64,000 bases of DNA from Bacteroides mediterraneensis (GTDB lineage Bacteria; Bacteroidota; Bacteroidia; Bacteroidales; Bacteroidaceae), in the NCBI RefSeq assembly GCF_025993685.1, contig NZ_DAJPEN010000001.1:1054001-1118000 (forward strand), written 5' to 3'. Below, piece after piece: positions 17,398 to 26,374 of the stretch. Position 1 is the stretch's first letter, and each line of letters starts with the position of its first letter. Made by a program: the position numbers and the translations under genes. Under the pieces are notes generated by a model that was not told the origin of the DNA, did no database searches, and saw only the letters and a program-made list of their open reading frames with translations.

Positions 17398-19185
17398 TTA
17401 TCCTTGTATGTCCTTTTTCAGTGTGAATACAAACTCCAGTCCGCCGGTCGGCATGTTTTTGGCAAAGATGGTACCTCCGTGGAAAAGAACGGCATTCTTG
17501 ACGATGGCCAGTCCTAATCCGGTGCCTCCTAATTTCCGCGACCGTCCTTTGTCTACACGGTAGAAACGTTCGAACAGGCGGTTCAGATGTTCTTCCGGAA
17601 CTCCCACGCCTGTGTCTGAGAAGCTGAAATAGTAGAACTTTTCATCTTCCCGGAAACACTTGATGGTGATTTGTATATTCGTTCCTGCGTATGCGATTGC
17701 ATTATCTGTCAGGTTTCGGAAAATGGAGTAGAGCAACGAACTGCTTCCGGTCAAGATGATTTCCGGCGGGAGCTTGTTGACCACCGTGATGTGTTTCTCT
17801 TCCAGTCCCAGTGTCACTTCATTCAGAATGTTCTCTACAATCTTGCTCAAGTTGACCGATTCTTTTTCTACCATTTCCGGGGCTTCATCCATACGGGTCA
17901 GGACGGAGATATCCCGTAGCAGGAAGGTCAGCCGGTTGCTTTGCGCATAGCTTCTTTCCAGGAACGTCCGTACATTCTCCTGAGGAATATTCGGATTGTT
18001 GATGATGGTTTCCAGGTATCCCTGAATACTGCTGACGGGCGTTTTCAGTTCATGGGCAATGTTTTGGGTCAGCTGACGTTTCAGGCGAGCCTGCTCTTCT
18101 TCCTGAGTGATATCGATGATGGATATCTCAAACGACATATCTTGGAAGATGATACATTCCAGCGTGAAGCTGCGCGCATTCTTGTTGATATGTAGAGAAT
18201 AGCGTTTCTCTTCTTTGTTAGGATTGCCTTCATTCCGGTTCAGAAATTCCGTGATAGGTTTCAGTTCCGGAATGTCGAAAATCTCATTGGTGGAACGCAG
18301 GTTCCGGTCGGAAATGTTGTTGATGTATTGTGTAAACAGGTTATTGACCAGAATCTCCTTTCGCTCCTTGGTGAAAACACCCAGTCCCTCGTGTGAGGTC
18401 TGGAGGTGAGAAATCAGTTTTTCACGCTCAATGTAGAGAGCTTCTTTGGCCCGGTGCAGTCGTTTGTAAATCTTGATGATGTGCTGCGAGATTTCTCCCA
18501 ATTCGTTTTTAGGGAAAGTTTGCAGGATATCCATGTCAATCGGCTCATTGCGGTCGGCCTTCATCGCAAACTGCTGTAGTTTGGTGATGGATTTTCCGAG
18601 CTTTCGTGTAAAACGATAGAAGATAAAAATCAATACCAGGCAGATGACAAGGGCAAACCACAGGTAGCCGGAGTCAGCTTGCAGGTGCTCAGCCAGGCTC
18701 AGGTTGTAGGGTAGGGCGGCCCGGATGATGAGACGGTACGGAGGGAAATAGCGTGCCGAGTAGAAATATTCTTCTCCCTGAATGCTTTCCGACTGTCGGC
18801 TGATGGAATATCCGCTTCCATACATCAGTGCGTCTTGTACTTCTTTGCGGGAGGAATGGTTGGCAAATTTCTGCCAGTTGGCATTGGTGTTGTCGTAAAT
18901 CACCTTTCCGGAAGGTTCGATAAGGGTCACACGTAGGTTCGGCATCATGTGAGTGGTCACATAACGCTGCATGGAATCCGGGTTGAATCCGTGGTGTTCG
19001 GAAATGAAATCGCACAGCTGGTTGTTGTAATTCTGTAGTTGTGTGTTCAGCAGTTCTATTTTATAGGCTTTTTCGCGTTTGTATTGGAACAGCATGAAGC
19101 ATACTGCATATCCCAGAAACAGGAATATGACAGAAAAGAACAACCTCTGGCTGAAAGGGAGGATGCGGTAAGAAAATTTTGTCAT
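17398..19185 (-). CDS. PhoR-like sensor histidine kinase
   Basis: The 595-residue kinase has a transmembrane helix at about 12-33, a periplasmic sensor of about 140 residues and a second helix at about 174-191. A HAMP-like segment, a PAS-like linker (about 255-360) and the transmitter follow. The phosphorylated His is in NIAHELKTPVSS (His378); the ATPase part has NLTDNAIAY (N box), SDTGVGVP (G1) and GGTGLGLAIV (G2). It is encoded 17 bp after the response regulator at 19203 and so pairs with it. The organisation is like PhoR, but phosphate sensing is not shown; in Bacteroides this pair is often simply annotated PhoR/PhoB-like. Confidence 0.85.
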   Translation of the reverse strand: MTKFSYRILPFSQRLFFSVIFLFLGYAVCFMLFQYKREKAYKIELLNTQLQNYNNQLCDFISEHHGFNPDSMQRYVTTHMMPNLRVTLIEPSGKVIYDNTNANWQKFANHSSRKEVQDALMYGSGYSISRQSESIQGEEYFYSARYFPPYRLIIRAALPYNLSLAEHLQADSGYLWFALVICLVLIFIFYRFTRKLGKSITKLQQFAMKADRNEPIDMDILQTFPKNELGEISQHIIKIYKRLHRAKEALYIEREKLISHLQTSHEGLGVFTKERKEILVNNLFTQYINNISDRNLRSTNEIFDIPELKPITEFLNRNEGNPNKEEKRYSLHINKNARSFTLECIIFQDMSFEISIIDITQEEEQARLKRQLTQNIAHELKTPVSSIQGYLETIINNPNIPQENVRTFLERSYAQSNRLTFLLRDISVLTRMDEAPEMVEKESVNLSKIVENILNEVTLGLEEKHITVVNKLPPEIILTGSSSLLYSIFRNLTDNAIAYAGTNIQITIKCFREDEKFYYFSFSDTGVGVPEEHLNRLFERFYRVDKGRSRKLGGTGLGLAIVKNAVLFHGGTIFAKNMPTGGLEFVFTLKKDIQG

Positions 19186-19202
19186 GGTTATACAGCCCTC
19201 AT

Positions 19203-19895
19203 TTATTCACATTCAAAACAGTAACCATAGCCGAGGCGGGTTACAATGTATTGTCCATATTCACCGATTTTTTTGCGAAGACGTGTGATGTTGACGTCGA
19301 TGGTGCGGTCGAGCACATAGACTTCGTCATGCCATACTTTGGCCAGAATGTCTTCGCGCGAGAATACTCGTCCTTGATTTTGAAGCAACAGCAGAAGTAT
19401 CTCGAACTCTTTCTTGGTCAGTGAAACTTCTTCATTGTTAATGGTGACTTTTTTCTTGGGTATATTGACCACCAGACCTTTATAAGTGAGCTGGTCTGGC
19501 ACTTGGGTCTGTACACCAGCCGTTCGGCGCAACACGGCTTTCACCCTCATGATTACTTCACGGAGGGAGAAAGGTTTGGATATATAGTCATCCGCTCCCA
19601 GGTTGAATCCGGTCAGTGTATCATTTTCCGTGTCTTTGGCCGTAATGAAAATGATAGGAATATTTTCGGTGTCCTTGTTCTTTTTCATCATGCTGGCCAT
19701 TTTGAAACCGGAGATTTCTCCCATCATCACGTCCAGCAATATCAAATTGTAGTGTGGAAGATCCAGTTTCAACGCTTCTTCGGCAGAGTTGGCTGTGTCT
19801 ACCGTATAACCTTCCATTTCGAGATTGAATTTCAGAATCTCGCACAGGTCTTCTTCATCGTCTACGACTAAAATCCGATAATCGTTCATGCGCAT
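19203..19895 (-). CDS. OmpR/PhoB-family response regulator
   Basis: The 230-residue regulator has a receiver domain with acidic pocket VDDEED, phospho-acceptor Asp55 in LILLDVMMG, Thr in FITAKD and Lys107 in ISKPFS. A winged-helix DNA-binding domain follows (TKKEFEILLLLLQNQGRV, then VYVLDRTIDVNITRLRKKIG). It is upstream of and co-transcribed with the kinase at 17398. The start could be the first or third residue Met. Confidence 0.9.
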   Translation of the reverse strand: MRMNDYRILVVDDEEDLCEILKFNLEMEGYTVDTANSAEEALKLDLPHYNLILLDVMMGEISGFKMASMMKKNKDTENIPIIFITAKDTENDTLTGFNLGADDYISKPFSLREVIMRVKAVLRRTAGVQTQVPDQLTYKGLVVNIPKKKVTINNEEVSLTKKEFEILLLLLQNQGRVFSREDILAKVWHDEVYVLDRTIDVNITRLRKKIGEYGQYIVTRLGYGYCFECE

Positions 19896-19994
19896 TTTCT
19901 ATTAAGATTAATACAAAATTCTATATGATTTAGTTTTCGTTACAAAGATGACCTCTTTTTGTTTCGTCCTTATGAAATAGATGTTACATTTGGG

Positions 19995-21044
19995 TTACAA
20001 CACCGGTTTGGTAATCTCTCCAGCAATGGAACGGCTCATTTCAAGGCGTATTTCCTTGGGGCTGAGTCCGTGGCCAAGCAGGAACATCAGTTTGGTCAAC
20101 ACGCTCTCCACCGTCGCATCGTATCCGCTGATGACACCGGCATCCAGCAAGTGAAGTCCGGTTTCGTATCGAGCCATCTCTACCATACCCGTCTGGCATT
20201 GTGAAATGTTGACGATGACGATACCTTTTTCTGTAGCTTCTGCCAACAAGTGGATAAACCAAGGTTTCTGAGGTGCATTTCCGGACCCGTATGTCTTGAG
20301 CACTACTGCCTTCAGTCCGGGGGTATTCAGAACTGTGCGTACAATGTTTTCCTGAATTCCCGGAAAAAGTGTCAGGATAATCACATTCGTGTCGAATACA
20401 TAATGCGCATGCATGGGTAAACTTGGATTAACCTTGCGGATACGGTCGTATTCATATTTGATATGGATTCCGGCTGTGGCCAGCGCAGGGTAGTTATAGG
20501 AGCGGAATGCATTGAAGTTTTCGGCATTAATCTTGGTGGTACGGTTGCCCCGTAACAGATGATTCTCAAAGAAAATGCAGACTTCCGGTACCACGGCTGT
20601 TCCGTCGGGATGTTTGGCGGCTGCAATTTCAATGGAGGTAATCAGATTTTCCTTTCCATCCGTACGCAACACTCCGATAGGCAACTGGCTTCCGGTAAGA
20701 ATCACCGGTTTGCTGAGGTTCTCTAACATGAAGCTCAAGGCTGAGGCGGTATAGGCCATGGTGTCGGTACCATGCAGGATGACGAAACCGTCAAAATTGT
20801 CGTAATTGTATTGTATAATCTTCACCAGTTTTGCCCATAAAGCAGGTTCCATGTCGGAAGAATCAATGGGAGGGTTAAACTGATAGGAGGAAATGCGGTA
20901 GTTGAATCGCTTCAGTTCCGGTACGTTTTCCTGCAGTTGGTCGAAGTTAAAGGCTTCCAGTGCACCGGTTTCCGGGTTTTCAATCATACCGATTGTTCCT
21001 CCTGTGTAAATGAGTAATACGGAAGGATAATCTGGTCTTATCAT
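19995..21044 (-). CDS. ansA: Type I L-asparaginase
   Basis: The 349-residue cytoplasmic-type asparaginase hydrolyses L-asparagine to aspartate and ammonia. It has the two signature motifs: VLLIYTGGTIGM near residues 9-20 with the nucleophile Thr, and ILHGTDTMAYTASAL near residue 90 with the second Thr and Asp. The C-terminal domain (GSGNAPQKPWF) is complete and no signal peptide is present, as expected for AnsA. It follows the trp operon on the same strand but has its own promoter-like element at 21068-21075. Confidence 0.9.
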   Translation of the reverse strand: MIRPDYPSVLLIYTGGTIGMIENPETGALEAFNFDQLQENVPELKRFNYRISSYQFNPPIDSSDMEPALWAKLVKIIQYNYDNFDGFVILHGTDTMAYTASALSFMLENLSKPVILTGSQLPIGVLRTDGKENLITSIEIAAAKHPDGTAVVPEVCIFFENHLLRGNRTTKINAENFNAFRSYNYPALATAGIHIKYEYDRIRKVNPSLPMHAHYVFDTNVIILTLFPGIQENIVRTVLNTPGLKAVVLKTYGSGNAPQKPWFIHLLAEATEKGIVIVNISQCQTGMVEMARYETGLHLLDAGVISGYDATVESVLTKLMFLLGHGLSPKEIRLEMSRSIAGEITKPVL

Positions 21045-21067
21045 TTGCTATTTCGTTTAGTTTGGCA

Positions 21068-21075
21068 CAAAGATA
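21068..21075 (-). promoter_or_regulatory. Bacteroidetes-type -7 element for ansA
   Basis: On the minus strand this reads TATCTTTG, matching TAnnTTTG, 24 bp before the ansA ATG in the 86-bp gap after trpA. Confidence 0.6.
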
Positions 21076-21130
21076 GCAAAAATATGTTTATACAGATAAA
21101 TTACCCCTATAAAAATAACAGAATGATTAA

Positions 21131-21910
21131 TTATTCCTCCTTTTTCAGCATTTCTAAAAGTCGGTCGATAGCCTTTTCTGGATTTTTCTCTTCTTCCAGC
21201 AGACTGACGAATTTGCTTCCAATGATACATCCGGCTGCATGGGCGGCGGCTGCCTCGTAAGTATTCTTGTTGGAAATGCCGAAGCCAATCATGCGTGGAT
21301 TCCGCAGGTGCATCTGTTCGATACGCTGGAAGTAGGCTTGTTTCTGTGCGTTGAATTCTTTCTGTGCTCCTGTGACGGCAGCCGAAGAGACCATGTAGAT
21401 GAATCCATTCGTGTGATTGTCGATTTGGCGGATACGTTCTTCGCTGGTTTCCGGAGTAATCAGCATGATGACATGGAGTCCGTATTTGTCGGCTATGGGA
21501 TGGTATTCGTTCATATAATCCTTGAAAGGCAGGTCGGGGATGATGACTCCGTCGATGCCACATTCCTGGCATTTCTTGCAGAAGTTCTCAAAGCCGTACT
21601 GCATGATAGGATTCAGGTAGCCCATCAGCACCAACGGCATCTGCACTTCCGGGCGGATATGCTCCAGCTGGCTGAACAAGGTGCGGAGGGTCATGCCGTT
21701 GCGCAGGGCCTGAGTGGCTGCATGCTGGATGACAGGTCCGTCGGCCATCGGGTCGCTGAATGGGATTCCGATTTCAATCATTTGTACGCCTTTGTGCTCC
21801 AGCGTGCGGATTACCTCGGCAGTTCCCTCCAAAGTGGGAGTACCTGCGCAGAAATAAATGGAAAGTACATGGTCTTTGTGTGTGCGGAATAATTGGTCAA
21901 TACGGTTCAT
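21131..21910 (-). CDS. trpA: Tryptophan synthase alpha chain
   Basis: The 259-residue TIM-barrel enzyme cleaves indole-3-glycerol phosphate to indole and glyceraldehyde 3-phosphate, passing indole to TrpB. The motif EIGIPFSDPMADGPVIQ carries the catalytic Glu and Asp region, and VSSAAVTGAQ and GFGISNKNT form the phosphate-binding end. It is the last gene of the trp operon, 13 bp after trpF. The length is normal. Confidence 0.95.
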   Translation of the reverse strand: MNRIDQLFRTHKDHVLSIYFCAGTPTLEGTAEVIRTLEHKGVQMIEIGIPFSDPMADGPVIQHAATQALRNGMTLRTLFSQLEHIRPEVQMPLVLMGYLNPIMQYGFENFCKKCQECGIDGVIIPDLPFKDYMNEYHPIADKYGLHVIMLITPETSEERIRQIDNHTNGFIYMVSSAAVTGAQKEFNAQKQAYFQRIEQMHLRNPRMIGFGISNKNTYEAAAAHAAGCIIGSKFVSLLEEEKNPEKAIDRLLEMLKKEE

Positions 21911-21923
21911 AGTTGCTAATTTT

Positions 21924-22547
21924 TTAAAAGTTGTACTTGTTTTGTTTGAATGAATGAATAAAAGTGGAAAGGGAGGAGGCGTCTTTCATACCTGGTGCCT
22001 GTTCGAAGCCACTGTTCAGGTCGATGCCGGCCCAACGGGGATGATGGAAAGCAGACAACGCTTCCAGACTGGTGGGGTTCAGTCCCCCGCTCAACAGGAA
22101 GGGAACCGAACCTTGATAGTGGGTCAACAGTTCCCAGTCAAAACTCTTTCCGGAACCTCCATATCCTTGGCAAGGGGTATCGAACAGGAAATAATCACAA
22201 TATGGAATATAATCTTCCGTTGGCTGCATATCTTCTGGCGTACGCAAGGAGAATGCTTTGATGATTTTCACTCCTGTAGTTCGGAGCTGCTGGCAAAATC
22301 CGGGTGATTCCTTGCCATGAAGCTGTACGAAATCCAAATGCCAGTCAGCGATTCTTTTCTGGATGTGTGGAAAGGAAGCATTGACAAAGACGCCTACCTT
22401 TTGTAATGAGGCCGGAAGATATTCCGGTACTCCTTCTACATAACGTGGCGAACGTTCGTAGTCGATGAATCCCATCCAGTCGGCCCCGGCTTGTTCTACC
22501 TGACGGATATTTTCAGCGTCTCTCATGCCGCAAACCTTGACAATCAT
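21924..22547 (-). CDS. trpF: Phosphoribosylanthranilate isomerase
   Basis: A 207-residue isomerase converts phosphoribosylanthranilate to the carboxyphenylamino-deoxyribulose phosphate. The N-terminal motif MIVKVCGMRD holds the catalytic Cys; VQLHG and LFDTP with the catalytic Asp follow, and LSGGL and GIDLNSGFE bind phosphate. The start at 22547 overlaps the trpC stop as ATGA. The longer frame from 22694 would run through trpC and lacks homology before this Met. Confidence 0.93.
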   Translation of the reverse strand: MIVKVCGMRDAENIRQVEQAGADWMGFIDYERSPRYVEGVPEYLPASLQKVGVFVNASFPHIQKRIADWHLDFVQLHGKESPGFCQQLRTTGVKIIKAFSLRTPEDMQPTEDYIPYCDYFLFDTPCQGYGGSGKSFDWELLTHYQGSVPFLLSGGLNPTSLEALSAFHHPRWAGIDLNSGFEQAPGMKDASSLSTFIHSFKQNKYNF

Positions 22548-23338
22548 AGGGCTGCTGCTTGAAGAAAGTCCGACAATGCCTGTGCGGGGGAAGGGGTTTT
22601 CATAAACCTTTCTCCCATCAGGAAGCCCCTGAATCCGGTTTCCCGCAGTTGCTTGAGCGTCTCGGGTTGGGAGATACCGCTTTCGGATACCCATAAAAGT
22701 TCTTTGGGAAGTTTTTGGGCCAGGCGGAAGGAATTCTCCACATCGGTATGGAAGGTACCCAGGTTGCGGTTGTTCACCCCAATCAGGTCTACATATTCAT
22801 TCAGATAGTCGAGCTCTTTTTCCGCGTGAATTTCCAGCAGCACTTCCATTTCCAGCTGATGGGCCAGTTTGCCCAAATCTTTACATTCGTCGATGGTCAA
22901 GGCGGCTGCAATCAGAAGAACCACATCTGCTCCTGCCAATTTGGCCTGATAAAGCTGGTAAGGGCTGATGATGAAATCTTTGCGCAGCATCGGAAGCTGG
23001 ACCAGCGGACGGACGGCCTGCAAATCTTTCAGTCGCCCCCCGAAGAACTCCTGGTCGGTCAGTACAGAGATGCCAGAGGCTCCGGCCTGTTCGTATCCGG
23101 GAACGATAATAGCTGGGTCTGCCTCTGGAGCTATCCATCCTTTGGACGGAGAGCGCCGCTTGAATTCGGCGATGATGCCTGTCGGAGAGCTGGCCAATGC
23201 CTGTTTCAGGCTTTTTGTCGGATGGGAAGGATTTGTTTCCAATTGCCGTATCAGGAAGTCGCGGGATACCGCTTCTTCCTGATGGGTGATTTCTGTACGT
23301 TTATGGGCGACGATAGTCTGCAAAATATCAGTAGTCAT
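22544..23338 (-). CDS. trpC: Indole-3-glycerol phosphate synthase
   Basis: The 264-residue enzyme closes the indole ring. The motifs are IIAEFKRRSPSKGWI (catalytic Glu and Lys region), VLTDQEFFGG, LRKDFIISPYQ with catalytic Lys, GVNNRNL and VSESGIS. The frame starts 3 bp after trpD and ends in the ATGA overlap with trpF, so translation is probably coupled. Here TrpC and TrpF are separate proteins, unlike the fused form in enterobacteria. Confidence 0.95.
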   Translation of the reverse strand: MTTDILQTIVAHKRTEITHQEEAVSRDFLIRQLETNPSHPTKSLKQALASSPTGIIAEFKRRSPSKGWIAPEADPAIIVPGYEQAGASGISVLTDQEFFGGRLKDLQAVRPLVQLPMLRKDFIISPYQLYQAKLAGADVVLLIAAALTIDECKDLGKLAHQLEMEVLLEIHAEKELDYLNEYVDLIGVNNRNLGTFHTDVENSFRLAQKLPKELLWVSESGISQPETLKQLRETGFRGFLMGERFMKTPSPAQALSDFLQAAAL

Positions 23339-23341
23339 AAT

Positions 23342-24340
23342 TTATTCTTGGTTAAGAGTAAGGAATTTGTGCAATGTGGCCAATGCCTTTCCGCTTTCGA
23401 GCGATTCTTTGGCCAGCGCCACACATTCTTCGATTTTCTTTTGCGGTTCCAAAGCCTGGATGGCAAAGGAAGCATTGATTAGTACGCAATCGGTCTGGGC
23501 CTTGCTGCCTTCATTGTGAAGCACACGGTCGAAAATGGCGGCTGCTTCTTCCGGGGTCTTTCCTCCGTAGAGTTCTTCCTGACGTGCCATTGAGAAGCCC
23601 AGCTCAGAGGGACGGTAGATGGTTTCATAGCGGTTGGTCATGACCTTGAATTCATCGGTCAGTGAGATTTCATCGTATCCGTCCAGGTTGTTGACCACGG
23701 CAAACTGGATACCGAGTTTCTGAAGGGTATTGGTATAAAGCCGCATCTGCTGCAGGTCGGCTACCCCCAGTAGCTGGCAGGCCGGATGACAGGGATTGAC
23801 CAGCGGGCCCAGTAAGTTGAACAAGGTACGTACGCCCAATGCCTTCCGGACAGGAGCTACGGTTTTCAGGGCCGGATGGAAAAAGGGAGCATGCAAATAA
23901 GCCATGCCGCACTCTTCAATCGACCGTTTCAGTTTATCCGGGTTATTGGTGAATTTCACTCCGTAATGTTCCATGACGTTGCTGGCTCCGCTCACTGAGG
24001 TGGCTCCGTAATTGCCATGTTTGGCTACCCGGTAGCCGGCTCCGGCCACTACAAAGCAGGCACAAGTAGAAATGTTGAAGGTATTTTTCCCGTCTCCTCC
24101 GGTTCCTACGATGTCAATCGGATGAAATTCATGAAGGTCGATAGGTACACAGGCCTCCAGCAAGGCATCCCGGAAGCCAATCAGTTCGTCTACCGTGACG
24201 CCCCGCATCTGAAAAGCAGCCAGCAAGGCTGCTGTCTGGGCCTCGTTCATTTCACCACCGGTCATTTTGTGCATCAGCGAGCAGGCCTCTTCACGGGTCA
24301 GTTCTTCGTGGTGGAAGATTCGTTTCAGTATTTGTTTCAT
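23342..24340 (-). CDS. trpD: Anthranilate phosphoribosyltransferase
   Basis: The 332-residue enzyme joins anthranilate to PRPP. The glycine-rich PRPP motif is DIVGTGGDGKNTFNIST (about residues 76-92); KHGNYGATSVSGASNVMEHYG and the later GPLVNPC are also family signatures. There is no N-terminal glutaminase fusion; that subunit is the separate trpG. It lies 49 bp after trpG and 3 bp before trpC. Confidence 0.95.
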   Translation of the reverse strand: MKQILKRIFHHEELTREEACSLMHKMTGGEMNEAQTAALLAAFQMRGVTVDELIGFRDALLEACVPIDLHEFHPIDIVGTGGDGKNTFNISTCACFVVAGAGYRVAKHGNYGATSVSGASNVMEHYGVKFTNNPDKLKRSIEECGMAYLHAPFFHPALKTVAPVRKALGVRTLFNLLGPLVNPCHPACQLLGVADLQQMRLYTNTLQKLGIQFAVVNNLDGYDEISLTDEFKVMTNRYETIYRPSELGFSMARQEELYGGKTPEEAAAIFDRVLHNEGSKAQTDCVLINASFAIQALEPQKKIEECVALAKESLESGKALATLHKFLTLNQE

Positions 24341-24389
24341 ATTGTATGTCTAAGTTTTATCAGTTATAAAATGGGGTTCTTTCAGAGGC

Positions 24390-24956
24390 TTATTGGTGCT
24401 GTATCCAGTTGGCCAGCATTTGTTTGCCGTCGGGGGTCAGTACAGATTCTGGATGGAACTGTACGCCACGCACGTCGAGTGTCTTGTGGCGGAGTGCCAT
24501 GATATAGCCTTCTTTGCTGACGGCAGTGACTTCCAGACAGTCCGGAAGCCCTTTCTGGTCTACTACCCAGGAGTGGTATCTTCCGACTTGAATTTGCGAG
24601 GGAAGTCCTTCAAACAGATAGTCCGGTGTGGTCAGGGTAATGGTACTCTGGATGCCGTGGAACACCTCATCCAGGTTGGTAAGACTACCTCCATACACTT
24701 CGCCAATGGCCTGTTCACCCAGGCAGACTCCGAGAATCGGTTTCTTTCCGGCATACGTACGGATGACATCCAGCAGGAGTCCGGCTTCTTCCGGGATACC
24801 GGGTCCGGGAGAGAGAAGAATCTTGTCGAATGCTTCCAGTTCTTCCAGTTGGAACTGGTCGTTGCGTTTTACGGTGACTTCTGCTCCCAGCTCTTTCAGT
24901 AGGTGACTCAGGTTGTATACAAATGAGTCATAGTTATCGATGATGACAATTTTCAT
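24390..24956 (-). CDS. trpG: Anthranilate synthase glutaminase subunit
   Basis: The 188-residue class I amidotransferase supplies ammonia to TrpE. The nucleophile is Cys78 in ILGVCLGEQAIG, and the His-Glu pair is in VQFHPESVLT. The oxyanion-hole motif LLSPGPGIPEEAG is present. It starts 6 bp after trpE. In many bacteria the same protein also serves PabB in folate synthesis; no pabB is nearby. Confidence 0.93.
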   Translation of the reverse strand: MKIVIIDNYDSFVYNLSHLLKELGAEVTVKRNDQFQLEELEAFDKILLSPGPGIPEEAGLLLDVIRTYAGKKPILGVCLGEQAIGEVYGGSLTNLDEVFHGIQSTITLTTPDYLFEGLPSQIQVGRYHSWVVDQKGLPDCLEVTAVSKEGYIMALRHKTLDVRGVQFHPESVLTPDGKQMLANWIQHQ

Positions 24957-24962
24957 GGTATG

Positions 24963-26363
24963 TTATCTTTTTTCAGCCAGGAGGATGGCTTTCTTCAAAG
25001 CTCCCAGCTTGTTGTTTACTTCTTGCAGTTCATTGTTCTCGTTACTCTTGGCTACGATGCCGCCTCCAGCCTGGAACCAGAGTTCGTTGTTACGGCTTAC
25101 AAAGGTGCGGATGGTGATGGCCTGGTTCAAGTCGCCGTTGAATCCGATGAACCCGATGCAACCTCCGTAAGCGCCTCGGTTGTGTGGCTCAATTTCACTG
25201 ATTAGCTGCATGGCCTTCACCTTCGGAGCTCCGCTCAGGGTACCGGCCGGGAACGTATCAATGAACGTCTTGATGGGGTCGGCTCCTTCATCCAAGGTAC
25301 CGCTGACCCGGCTTACCAGATGGATGACGTGGCTGTAGTATTGCGGCTGCTTGTAGAATTCCACGTGCGTATGGTGGCAGTTCCGGCTCAAGTCGTTGCG
25401 GGCCAGGTCTACCAGCATCACGTGTTCCGCATTTTCCTTCGGGTCGGCCAGTAAGGCTTGGGTCAGGGCCTCATCTGTCTTTTTGTCTCCACTTCTGCGG
25501 GTAGTGCCGGCAATGGGGTCGATGGTTGCTTTTCGGTCTTCAATCTTGCAGTGTGTTTCGGGAGAAGAACCGAAGATGCGGAATCCTCCGAAATCAAAAT
25601 AGAACAAGTAAGGAGAAGGATTGATGCTTCTCAAGGCCCGGTAGAGGGTGAAGTCATCGCCTTCGTAGCGCTGGATGAAGCGGCGGGAAAGTACAATCTG
25701 GAACACATCGCCTCTTTTGCAGTGGGCAATGCCCTTGCGGATGTTGGCTTTGTGCTCTTCATCGGTCAGGGTACTGGTCGTTTCACCTACCGCCCGGAAG
25801 TCGTAGGTCGTATAGTTTCGGTTGTGGACTGCCTTTTCAATTTCATCGATATGGCTCGGTTCGTCGTCTGCCTGCAGTTCCACCAATACCATTTCGCCCT
25901 GGAAATCATTGAACACAATCAGGTATTTGTAGAGGATGTAGAGAATTTCCGGTGCATCGTTTTTCGGGTCGCTGCTGTCTTTTACTGGAATTTGCTCAAA
26001 ATAGCGAACGGCATTGAACGTGGTGTAACCGTACACTCCGGCGTAGCGGGCATATTCTCCTTTCACCTCGAAATGTTTCAGGAAGTCTTTGAAAGCATCT
26101 TCCACCTGGAAGTCCGGGGTCAAGGGACGTTCTTCGCGGCTTTTATCCGGAAAAGCAGTGGTGACGATTCCGTGGTTGACCGAGAAACTGGCGATGGGGT
26201 TCAGTCCGATAAAGGAGCGGTTGTTTTCCACTCCGTGATAATCTGAACTTTCCAGCAAGATGCTCTGCGGGAACAAGTCGCGTACTTTCAGGTACGTGCT
26301 TACCGGGGTCAGCAAATCACCGGGGAGTGTTTTATAGCTGGTTGTATAAGCAAAAGTTTTCAT
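24963..26363 (-). CDS. trpE: Anthranilate synthase component I
   Basis: The 466-residue enzyme makes anthranilate from chorismate. The N-terminal region keeps the LLESSDYHG element of the tryptophan feedback site. The chorismate-binding domain has DVFQIVLSRRF, PSPYLFYFDFGGFRIFGSSPE, PIAGTTRRSGD and FPAGTLSGAPKVKAMQLI. It lies 11 bp after trpB and 6 bp before trpG. The length fits the monofunctional form. End-product inhibition is expected in addition to the attenuator upstream. Confidence 0.95.
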   Translation of the reverse strand: MKTFAYTTSYKTLPGDLLTPVSTYLKVRDLFPQSILLESSDYHGVENNRSFIGLNPIASFSVNHGIVTTAFPDKSREERPLTPDFQVEDAFKDFLKHFEVKGEYARYAGVYGYTTFNAVRYFEQIPVKDSSDPKNDAPEILYILYKYLIVFNDFQGEMVLVELQADDEPSHIDEIEKAVHNRNYTTYDFRAVGETTSTLTDEEHKANIRKGIAHCKRGDVFQIVLSRRFIQRYEGDDFTLYRALRSINPSPYLFYFDFGGFRIFGSSPETHCKIEDRKATIDPIAGTTRRSGDKKTDEALTQALLADPKENAEHVMLVDLARNDLSRNCHHTHVEFYKQPQYYSHVIHLVSRVSGTLDEGADPIKTFIDTFPAGTLSGAPKVKAMQLISEIEPHNRGAYGGCIGFIGFNGDLNQAITIRTFVSRNNELWFQAGGGIVAKSNENNELQEVNNKLGALKKAILLAEKR

Positions 26364-26374
26364 TGTTTTCTCGT

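Noticed and set aside
17398..19895. RprXY identity of the two-component pair
   Set aside because: The receiver sequence (VDDEED, LLDVMMGEISGF) differs from what I remember of RprY; PhoB-like is safer.
22548..22694. N-terminal extension of trpF
   Set aside because: The added 49 residues are an out-of-frame reading of trpC; the true start forms an ATGA overlap.
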